From: Candidatus Phycorickettsia trachydisci
Lineage (GTDB): Bacteria; Pseudomonadota; Alphaproteobacteria; Rickettsiales; Rickettsiaceae
Direction: 5' to 3'
DNA length: 64,000 nt
Assembly: GCF_003015145.1 (NCBI RefSeq)
Contig: NZ_CP027845.1
Location: 1,314,501 to 1,378,500, forward strand
Shown: positions 57,319 through 64,000 of the stretch, in pieces
Position numbering within the stretch: the stretch's first letter is position 1
How the letters are laid out: every line of letters starts with the position of its first letter
Position numbers and translations under genes: made by a program
Notes under the pieces: generated by a model
What the model was told of the DNA's origin: nothing
The model's input: the letters and a program-made list of their open reading frames with translations, nothing else
The model's database searches: none

Positions 57319-59931
57319 ATGAATGAATCATTAAATAATGACTTTTTAGATGCAGTAAATAGGGGCGATATATTATCGATCAGGGATCTTATATCTCGGG
57401 GAGCAAACATAGAAATAAAGGATGCCCAAGGTCAAACTCCTCTGCTTATACTCTCTAAAAAAGGTTATTTATCAGCTGTGCGAGTTTTAATAGAAGCTGG
57501 ATGTGACCTAAAAGCCAAAGATCATAACAATCAAAATGCTTTGCATAAAGTAGTTTTAGAAGGAGGTTTTTTTCAGAAGGAAAGTATACTAAGCGAGCTG
57601 TTAGATACGAAACAAGTGGGATATGATTTAAAAGATGATCAAGGCAAAAGTCCATTGGAATATGCAAAAGAAAAATGTTCTAATTTGAAATATCCAAATG
57701 ATACATTGGAGAAAATCCTTGATGTTAAATGCAAAGATCTTCTACAAGCAGAAGATTTTGATACCTTACTTTCAGATCAAGATCTGATTATCCATTTAAT
57801 TAAAGCAGGATCTCCTAGCATCTCTGATTTAATAGATCGTGAGATCGAAATCAATATACACGCTACAGGCGTTTGTTATAAAAAACCTCCCTTATATTAT
57901 GCATTCAGAAATGGTCATAAAGATTTATTTAAAAAATTAATTGACAAAGGTGCTGATATTGCCTGTTTAGAGTTAGCTGAAAATTTGCCAGTGAACTCTA
58001 ATTATCCAGCATTAAGAGCAGATTGCGATATGCTAGATATTTTAACAAGACTAGGTTTTGATATTAACGCCCAAGATGAACAGGGTAAGAGTGCTTTACA
58101 CTTAGCTCTAGAATATAGCCAAAAAGATACTGCTGAGGCTTTAATTAAGCTAGGGTGCGATGTTAATTTATCAGATAATAATGGTAGGTATCCATTGCAT
58201 AAAGTTATGCATGCAGAATTAGAACCCGCAGATAAAATTCTGCTGATTGATTTACTTTTTGCGCATGATGCTAAGGTAAAGGTCACCGATAAACAAGGTA
58301 AAAACCCTTTACATAAAGCTATGGAGATATATTACATGTCACCAGAAGTAAAAGTTAATATCATAAATAGACTCTTAGCAAAAGGTATTGATATTAATGA
58401 TAGAGATTGTTATGGTCAAACGGCTTTCAGAAAAGCACTAGATGTATATTTAAATGCAGAGGAGCGTTTTCGACATGACAAAGATATGGACGTTTTGGAC
58501 AGGCTACTAGCAAATGGAGCAGATGTCAATATATCTGATAATAATGAAAATACCTTTGATACAATTATATTTGATGCCCCGCCTTATAGCAGATGGTCTC
58601 CAGACTTGCTTCAGCATATACTAAATAAAGCAGAAGTGAATAATCCTAACCATTTAGGGCAAAATCTCCTTCATATAGCAGCAAAGCATCGAAATGTGAA
58701 CGTAGAAACTTTTGAAAATATTTTACAAAAATACCCTGACGCTTTCTCTTGCGCAGATAAAGAAGGGCGCCTCCCTTTACACCTAGCCGTTAAAACAGGA
58801 GGTCTTGAGAGATGCTCCGTGTTTTTAGAAAAATTTCCTGATTCAGTAAACATTTGTGATAACCAAGGGCGCATTCCTTTACATTACATACATTACGGAG
58901 TTAAAGATATGGTGAAGTTATTGATTAAATATGGAAGTAAGATTGATACCCCTGATAAATATGGAGAAACTCCTGCAGATAAAGCAGCAATAGGTTCTAT
59001 GATCGATGGATTAGAAGAGTTATTAGATAAAGGCGCAACTTTTCAAATGAAAGAAGAATTTACGCATCGTCCACGAAATCTACTACACTGTGCCATCGGC
59101 TGTGGGGCGACTCTTACAGCTCTTTACCTAATAAAAAATGATTTTGATATTCTTCAAGAAAATAATAAAGGACTTAACTCTCTAAGTATGGCAATAGAGC
59201 ATAACCAAACACCTATAGCACTGGCCTTAATCGACAAAGATGAAAGCTCATTACCTATTACGATGAACAAGGGAAAAGTTCCTTTAGATTATGCGATAGA
59301 AAAGAGGAATTTCAAAGTAATCTCCAAACTGTTAGATTTTGTTCCTATAGATTTTAAGCAGTTTGAGAATCTTATAACGATAATTAATAAAACTGATCAG
59401 ATAGTATTTATGCGCATAATGGTTAAATTGCTTGATCCTAAAACTTGGGTAGTAGTAAAGGATCATAGAGTTTATCAAGAAGCTTTCAAAAAAGTATCTG
59501 AGCAAGTTGATCAGTTTAAAAAAGAAAAAAAGGAATATTCTAAACTAGAAGATTTACGTGATATCATTAAATCATTAAAAAACATTTTAAACGATCCAAA
59601 CTATTTTGATTTTCTTGATACGAAAAAAGCATTGATGAAATCATGCGAAAATTTATTGTCTTACGTAGAGGATGAGTATTCAGCTTTATCTGAGGATCAT
59701 TTTAAGTATCTATTATCAAAATCTGGTCTTGATAACTCTGATGCTAACGTAATAAAACATATTATTGGATATTTAAAATATGAAGGTCATAAGCTTCTTG
59801 AAGTTTCCAAATCTGGTATTGCTATAGAGGGTCTGACAGGGCAAACTCAGACTATTCAAGATTCAGACGATGCTCCTGAAGTACAACAAGCTGGGACATC
59901 TATTGACAATGAGAGTGAAGTTACAACCTAA
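57319..59931 (+). CDS. Long ankyrin-repeat protein
   Basis: 870 residues. About fourteen ankyrin-like repeats cover residues 5 to about 640, with clear units such as GQTPLLILSKKGYLSAVRVL, GKSALHLALEYSQKDTAEAL, GRLPLHLAVKTGGLERC and GRIPLHYIHYGVKDMV; some repeats are degenerate or separated by longer loops. The last 230 residues are helical and charged, without repeats, and end in an acidic Gln/Ser-rich tail. There is no signal peptide. Ankyrin proteins of intracellular bacteria are frequently secreted to contact host proteins; that role is inferred from the family, not seen here. Confidence 0.9.
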   Translation: MNESLNNDFLDAVNRGDILSIRDLISRGANIEIKDAQGQTPLLILSKKGYLSAVRVLIEAGCDLKAKDHNNQNALHKVVLEGGFFQKESILSELLDTKQVGYDLKDDQGKSPLEYAKEKCSNLKYPNDTLEKILDVKCKDLLQAEDFDTLLSDQDLIIHLIKAGSPSISDLIDREIEINIHATGVCYKKPPLYYAFRNGHKDLFKKLIDKGADIACLELAENLPVNSNYPALRADCDMLDILTRLGFDINAQDEQGKSALHLALEYSQKDTAEALIKLGCDVNLSDNNGRYPLHKVMHAELEPADKILLIDLLFAHDAKVKVTDKQGKNPLHKAMEIYYMSPEVKVNIINRLLAKGIDINDRDCYGQTAFRKALDVYLNAEERFRHDKDMDVLDRLLANGADVNISDNNENTFDTIIFDAPPYSRWSPDLLQHILNKAEVNNPNHLGQNLLHIAAKHRNVNVETFENILQKYPDAFSCADKEGRLPLHLAVKTGGLERCSVFLEKFPDSVNICDNQGRIPLHYIHYGVKDMVKLLIKYGSKIDTPDKYGETPADKAAIGSMIDGLEELLDKGATFQMKEEFTHRPRNLLHCAIGCGATLTALYLIKNDFDILQENNKGLNSLSMAIEHNQTPIALALIDKDESSLPITMNKGKVPLDYAIEKRNFKVISKLLDFVPIDFKQFENLITIINKTDQIVFMRIMVKLLDPKTWVVVKDHRVYQEAFKKVSEQVDQFKKEKKEYSKLEDLRDIIKSLKNILNDPNYFDFLDTKKALMKSCENLLSYVEDEYSALSEDHFKYLLSKSGLDNSDANVIKHIIGYLKYEGHKLLEVSKSGIAIEGLTGQTQTIQDSDDAPEVQQAGTSIDNESEVTT

Positions 59932-59983
59932 CAAATCAAAGTTGTCATCTAAATTTTTGTCTGCTAAAATTCTAAATTAAAAC

Positions 59984-61246
59984 ATGAAAATTAGCATAAT
60001 TGGTACAGGTTACGTAGGTCTTGTTGCTGGAGCTGTATTTAGCAATAATGGACTTAATACTTGCTGCATTGACATAGATGCAGAAAAAATTAAACTTTTA
60101 TCCACAGGCAAATCGCCTATCTATGAACCCCTTCTTGAAGAACAAATATCATCTGGTATTAGAAAGAATACCTTAACATTTTCTACTAAATACAATTCTA
60201 TAGCTGATTCAGAGGCAATATTTTTGGCTGTCGGTACTCCTGATTTACCAAATGGAAGTGCCAACTTATCATATCTTTATGGCGCAATTGATCAAGTTTC
60301 TAAATTAATCAAAAAAGATGCCATTTTAGTCATTAAATCAACGGTACCTCCAAATACATGCAAAGATATAAAAAAATATTTGGAAAAATTAGCTCTTGCA
60401 AATGAAGTTGTTATGAATCCAGAATTTTTAAGACAAGGAAGTGCGGTAAACGACTTTTTAAATCCTGACAGGATCGTGATAGGTTGCAGTAGCCTTGACG
60501 CCAAAGACAAAATGTTGAAGGTATATGAAAATTGGAAAGATATACCAAAGGTCATAACTGATACTACTACTGCGGAGATGATTAAATATGCTGCAAACTC
60601 ATTCTTAGCCACCAAGGTTGCCTTCATCAATGAAATGGCTGATTTATGCCACCATTTTGATGGAGATATTAATATGCTATCTTATGCTTTGGGTCTTGAT
60701 AAAAGGATCGGGAAGGGGGCATTAAAAGCGGGACCTGGATACGGGGGATCATGCTTTCCTAAAGATGTAAGTGCTTTAATACATGTATCTAAAAACACTG
60801 GCAATCATATTCTTAAAGCCGTACACCAGGCAAATAGTCAGCGTCCAAGATTGATGGTAGAAAAGATAAAAAAAATAGTAGGCAATGTTAAAGGTAAGAA
60901 GATTGGGGTATTAGGCTTAAGCTTTAAAGCAAATACTGATGACATTAGATTTAGTCCCGCTATTAAAATTGTCAGTTTATTAAAAGATGCTATTATAACT
61001 GCCTTTGACCCAGCTGCGATGGATAATGCAAAAAGAGTTTTACCTGATATTCGTTACGCAACAACACTTTGCGAAGTAGCAGAAAGTGCCGATTGTCTAT
61101 TAATTTTAACCGAATGGGAAGATTTTAAAGATATAGACTATAACTTGATTTTCTCTAAAATGGCAAAGCCTGTTATAATAGATTTAAGAAATCTTGTAGA
61201 TAAACACAAGTTACGAAAAATAGGGTTTAGTTACTTTGCATTATAA
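59984..61246 (+). CDS. ugd: UDP-glucose 6-dehydrogenase
   Basis: 420 residues. Two Rossmann-like halves: NAD-binding IGTGYVGLVAGAVFSNN at the N-terminus, catalytic Cys257 in GYGGSCFPKD, and the UDP-binding C-terminal half with GVLGLSFKANTDDIRFSP. It oxidises UDP-glucose to UDP-glucuronate, a sugar donor for capsule or modified LPS. It is intact, but no epimerase or capsule genes flank it; the lipid genes downstream (cdsA) may be co-transcribed, since only 46 bases separate them. Confidence 0.94.
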   Translation: MKISIIGTGYVGLVAGAVFSNNGLNTCCIDIDAEKIKLLSTGKSPIYEPLLEEQISSGIRKNTLTFSTKYNSIADSEAIFLAVGTPDLPNGSANLSYLYGAIDQVSKLIKKDAILVIKSTVPPNTCKDIKKYLEKLALANEVVMNPEFLRQGSAVNDFLNPDRIVIGCSSLDAKDKMLKVYENWKDIPKVITDTTTAEMIKYAANSFLATKVAFINEMADLCHHFDGDINMLSYALGLDKRIGKGALKAGPGYGGSCFPKDVSALIHVSKNTGNHILKAVHQANSQRPRLMVEKIKKIVGNVKGKKIGVLGLSFKANTDDIRFSPAIKIVSLLKDAIITAFDPAAMDNAKRVLPDIRYATTLCEVAESADCLLILTEWEDFKDIDYNLIFSKMAKPVIIDLRNLVDKHKLRKIGFSYFAL

Positions 61247-61292
61247 TTCTTGTAAGTTGAATCCTATTGTTATAAAATTATAAAATTTTTAC

Positions 61293-61910
61293 ATGTATAG
61301 TCACCTACATTTGCGAATTCTATCTTCTGTAGTTATATTTATTATCTTCACCTTTGTCACTGTACTTAGTAGAAAAGGATATGTTGTGTTAATTGGTCTT
61401 GTAGGACTATTTATGGGCATAGAGTGGAGGAGAATGACGTATAAAACCAGCTATGCCAAATATGGTTTGATTTTAATAATGCCCATATTATGTTTGCTTT
61501 ATCTAAGGTTTTTCTATAATTATCATTTTGCTTTGCTGTATTTCTACGGTATCTGGGCTACCGACACATTTGCTATGTTAGGAGGAAAAACATTTGGGGG
61601 TCCCAAATTAGTACGTAAGATTAGCCCTCTGAAGACCTGGAGTGGTCTTTTATGTGGTTGTATAGCATCTGCTATGATCTGGGATATGGGTTATTACTTT
61701 TTTGAATTGAGAAGTTTATCTGTAAATCCTCTGTTTTATGGATTTATTAACGGTCTTGTAGCTCAGGCTAGCGATATTTTCATTTCTTACTTTAAGAGAA
61801 AAAGCGATATTAAGGATTCTGGAAACTTAATACCTGGACATGGAGGTTTTTTGGATAGGTTTGATAGTATAATTTTTTCTGCTCCGCTTTTACTTTGGAT
61901 GCTAAAATAA
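61293..61910 (+). CDS. cdsA: Phosphatidate cytidylyltransferase
   Basis: 205-residue membrane enzyme making CDP-diacylglycerol, the substrate of PssA. The C-terminal signature is complete: S-x3-KR-x2-x-IKDSGNLIPGHGGFLDRFDS. About six hydrophobic segments precede it. It is shorter than the 270-285 residues of most bacterial CdsA, as in other Rickettsiales. Its stop codon overlaps the SDR start (TAATG). Confidence 0.93.
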   Translation: MYSHLHLRILSSVVIFIIFTFVTVLSRKGYVVLIGLVGLFMGIEWRRMTYKTSYAKYGLILIMPILCLLYLRFFYNYHFALLYFYGIWATDTFAMLGGKTFGGPKLVRKISPLKTWSGLLCGCIASAMIWDMGYYFFELRSLSVNPLFYGFINGLVAQASDIFISYFKRKSDIKDSGNLIPGHGGFLDRFDSIIFSAPLLLWMLK

Positions 61911-62467
61911 TGAAAGCTTTTATTACGGGTTGTACTAGTAAGTTAGGCGCGCATATAGTAGAAGCTTTTGAAGCTCGGGGTATTGAAGTTATAGGTCATT
62001 ACAATAACAATAAGCCCAGTGTTCTCAAGGATGCATTTTGTGCAGATTTTACATCACAGCAATCGTTTGAAGAGCTATTACACAAAATAGAAAGATACTT
62101 ACCCATAGATATTTTAATCAATAATGCCGCGATCTTTAAGGCAGATGCTATAGGTGACTTTTCTGATGAAAATTTTTTTGAGCATGTCAAAATCAACGCT
62201 TTAGCTCCAATCAAACTTACAAGATTTATTGCATCCAATCAAAAAGAAAATCTAAGGGTGGTCAACATCTTGGATGCAATGCTACTAAGAGGCACCACAG
62301 CTCATTTTACCTATTATCTGAGTAAAAAAACATTAGAAGCAGCTAGTATCTTGATAAAAAGATCTTTCAAAAATGTCAAAATTAAAAATTTGTATTTACC
62401 CAAAATGACAACTAAAATGAAGATAGATCGTTTAAACCAAATCTTATGTCATTTAGTGAAGTTATAG
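61910..62467 (+). CDS. Short-chain reductase resembling pteridine reductase/FolM
   Basis: 185 residues from the AUG at 61910. A nucleotide-binding TGCTSKLG loop and the NNAAIF motif show an SDR. The usual catalytic Ser is replaced by Asp in VVNILDAM, followed 13 residues later by Tyr and then Lys four further on (YYLSK). Asp-Tyr-Lys at exactly this spacing is the active site of pteridine reductases (PTR1, FolM), which reduce pterins and, weakly, dihydrofolate. The chain is 50-60 residues shorter than typical, lacking the substrate-loop region. It could supply reduced pterin or folate in a genome with patchy folate synthesis. It overlaps the next gene by 22 bases. Confidence 0.72.
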   Translation: MKAFITGCTSKLGAHIVEAFEARGIEVIGHYNNNKPSVLKDAFCADFTSQQSFEELLHKIERYLPIDILINNAAIFKADAIGDFSDENFFEHVKINALAPIKLTRFIASNQKENLRVVNILDAMLLRGTTAHFTYYLSKKTLEAASILIKRSFKNVKIKNLYLPKMTTKMKIDRLNQILCHLVKL

Positions 62468-62754
62468 TAGCTTTTATTATTGGAGTTTTAGTCTTAAAAC
62501 CAGAAGACTTAAAATCTTTGATTAGAAATTTTTATCAACTAAAAAGATATTTAACTGACTTAGGGAATCAAATTTTTATACCTCTACAAGAAGAGCTTGA
62601 GGATTTAGAAGAAAAAATGCTCGAAGACAGTGATGAAATCAACTTCTATTTAGAGAAAATTGCTAATTTAAACCAGAAATACGAAGGTGATTATTCATTA
62701 GAAAAAATAAAACAGCATTATTATGATATTTTAAAAAATTCTCTTAAATCTTAG
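62446..62754 (+). CDS. TatB-like small membrane protein
   Basis: 102 residues. One N-terminal membrane helix (FSEVIVAFIIGVLVLKPEDL) runs into an amphipathic helix (LIRNFYQLKRYLTDLGNQI) and a charged tail, the layout of TatA/TatB, with the family-like F-S-E start and the L-x-P-E hinge. It is probably TatB or a related rickettsial small protein; tatA and tatC are not in this window. The start lies inside the SDR gene. Confidence 0.6.
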   Translation: MSFSEVIVAFIIGVLVLKPEDLKSLIRNFYQLKRYLTDLGNQIFIPLQEELEDLEEKMLEDSDEINFYLEKIANLNQKYEGDYSLEKIKQHYYDILKNSLKS

Positions 62755-62992
62755 GCTTCTTTAAAGCAATTATAAAGCTTTAATATTCCCTGTACATTTA
62801 TCTTTAGTAGGAGTTCTTGTCTGCTTTGCTAATAATCGCTAGAACGTTTTAATTATTTTAGTATTTCTGGATATTTGCTATAGAATGCAAATATTTATTT
62901 CAAAAAACTATTATATAAGCTATGCTTTAATTAAGGATCATTAATGAATTAGTTAAGATTTATATTTTTAACCAATTAATAAGATAAGTTCT

Positions 62993-63958
62993 ATGAAAAC
63001 AAATAATCTAGCTTTTCTAGCCAAACTACTTTATGTCTTATATAACAGCCTTATGCAAAACTTCCTGGGTCAACAAATCACTAACTCTAAGATTATGTTT
63101 GCAGATGCAAAAGCAATAGATCTTAAGCTAAATGATACGAACTCAGTAGAAAAAACTGATCCTTATGAGGATGGATTTTGGGATGCATACTATACTGCTT
63201 GGCTCAAGCATTGCCCTAAGGAAAATGGAATTATGAGTCTTCAATGTAAAGCAGATGAAGAAGATATGAAAAGTATGTCGGGGATTTATAAATATAAGGA
63301 AACTAGTTCTGTTCAATATGATTTAGGATATAGTGATGGATATGAAGAAGCATGGATGAATCATTGTTTTGGTAGACTCAATAGAATCAATTTCAAAGCT
63401 TGCGAAGAAGATACAATTTACTACTTAAAACAGTATATAGAGTCAAGTAAAGAAGGGATTAATACTGCAGGAGTAAAGGCAGCTTATGGTTTAACTATGC
63501 TACATATTGCTAGTAAGTTTGGTAGATGTGAATTAATAGATTCCCTTGTAGAAAATGGAGCTGACCTTTACGTAAAAAATAAAGACAGCCAAACGCCTTT
63601 GCAATTTGGAATACAAAATCGCCAAACAGAATCAATTAAATGCTTGTTACAATATTATAACAATCCTTTTAATTCAAAATCTTCTGTGAAAAATATAAAA
63701 ATTAAGGATGTGGAGATAAAAAGCATGGATAAAACAATACCTGTAGCATTTGTTCTGTCTGATGATGGTAATGTAAAAATTATTAGTTCTGAATCTTTAG
63801 ATTTGGGGAGTTTTAGTGAACTTTTAGAATGGGCAAAAGATAACCATGTGGATTTTGACAATAGTAATTTTGAGTTAAACTCCGAAGGTTACGTTGAAGA
63901 TAGTGGAATTTACTATAGCAGTATTTTATCTGGTCATGATTTACAAGAAGAGTTGTAA
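62993..63958 (+). CDS. Small ankyrin-repeat protein
   Basis: 321 residues. Two or three ankyrin repeats lie at about residues 158-225 (GLTMLHIASKFGRCELIDSL, then SQTPLQFGIQNRQTESIK). Before them is a region with two similar short blocks, YEDGFWDAYYTAWLKHCPK and GYSDGYEEAWMNHCFGRL, pointing to an internal duplication with conserved Trp-x-x-His-Cys, perhaps metal-binding. The last 95 residues are unrelated to any known domain. No signal peptide. It follows a 238-bp AT-rich spacer. Confidence 0.8.
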   Translation: MKTNNLAFLAKLLYVLYNSLMQNFLGQQITNSKIMFADAKAIDLKLNDTNSVEKTDPYEDGFWDAYYTAWLKHCPKENGIMSLQCKADEEDMKSMSGIYKYKETSSVQYDLGYSDGYEEAWMNHCFGRLNRINFKACEEDTIYYLKQYIESSKEGINTAGVKAAYGLTMLHIASKFGRCELIDSLVENGADLYVKNKDSQTPLQFGIQNRQTESIKCLLQYYNNPFNSKSSVKNIKIKDVEIKSMDKTIPVAFVLSDDGNVKIISSESLDLGSFSELLEWAKDNHVDFDNSNFELNSEGYVEDSGIYYSSILSGHDLQEEL

Positions 63959-64000
63959 AGAAAGTTAAATTAAGCAATTTATCTATTAACCCAGAATAAA

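Overview
The window is AT-rich, densely packed DNA from an obligate intracellular alphaproteobacterium of the order Rickettsiales, most likely family Rickettsiaceae. The evidence is the gene pairs infA-maf, rpsU divergent from a COQ9-family gene, mreB-mreC, rplM-rpsI and rpsF-rpsR-rplI; a eukaryote-type IleRS with a KLSKR signature; ankyrin proteins; small opacity-type surface barrels; many decayed genes; and several long lineage-specific proteins without recognisable enzymatic domains. A complete ebo operon in such a genome points to the 'Candidatus Phycorickettsia' lineage, endosymbionts of eustigmatophyte algae. That placement is inference from gene content, not from a database match.

The centre of interest is 8795-14942: six tightly packed, partly overlapping genes eboA-eboB-eboC-eboD-eboE-eboF (EboA protein, TatD-like hydrolase, UbiA-type prenyltransferase, 3-dehydroquinate synthase-like enzyme, xylose-isomerase-like TIM barrel, alkaline-phosphatase-like enzyme). 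Together they look like a metabolic pathway making or moving an unidentified, probably prenylated, small molecule. Such operons are known from cyanobacteria (scytonemin precursor export), Bacteroidetes and other bacteria, and eustigmatophyte plastids; they are very unusual in Rickettsiales.

Layout. 1-1870: the 3' part of ftsK. 2072-8481: one small and two very large lineage-specific proteins on the minus strand. 8795-14942: the ebo operon, facing a convergent Nudix hydrolase. 15738-19069: a surface beta-barrel, an LD-carboxypeptidase and an MsbA-type ABC exporter. 19134-20618: NhaA antiporter fused at its C-terminus to an IS630-type transposase helix-turn-helix region. 20984-31765: housekeeping genes (pssA, holA, cpoB, znuB, efp, tsaD, yebC, maf, infA, rpsU, COQ9-type, ileS). 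31823-33169: a ubiA relic and an unknown protein. 33449-41998: rpsI-rplM, amidase, mreC-mreB, mnmE, tlyA, a second surface barrel and an exported metalloprotease-like protein. 42033-47776: an unknown protein, a GT25 glycosyltransferase, recG and rpsF-rpsR-rplI. 47868-49620: a graveyard of transposases (IS5-type, IS1-type) and another broken gene. 49779-57041: GrpB-like and APH-like proteins, repeat and coiled-coil proteins, a two-component pair, a 1-kb non-coding gap and another unknown protein. 57319-63958: a large ankyrin protein, ugd, cdsA, a pteridine-reductase-like SDR, a TatB-like protein and a second ankyrin protein.

No tRNA, rRNA, CRISPR array or prophage was recognised. Mobile DNA is mostly decayed: two homologous 145-150 bp MITE-like elements (26648 and 55089), related inverted-repeat ends (near 1920 and 47868), and the transposase wrecks. 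Some ORFs begin at non-AUG codons; where a better AUG lies just downstream, it was chosen and the reason is stated.
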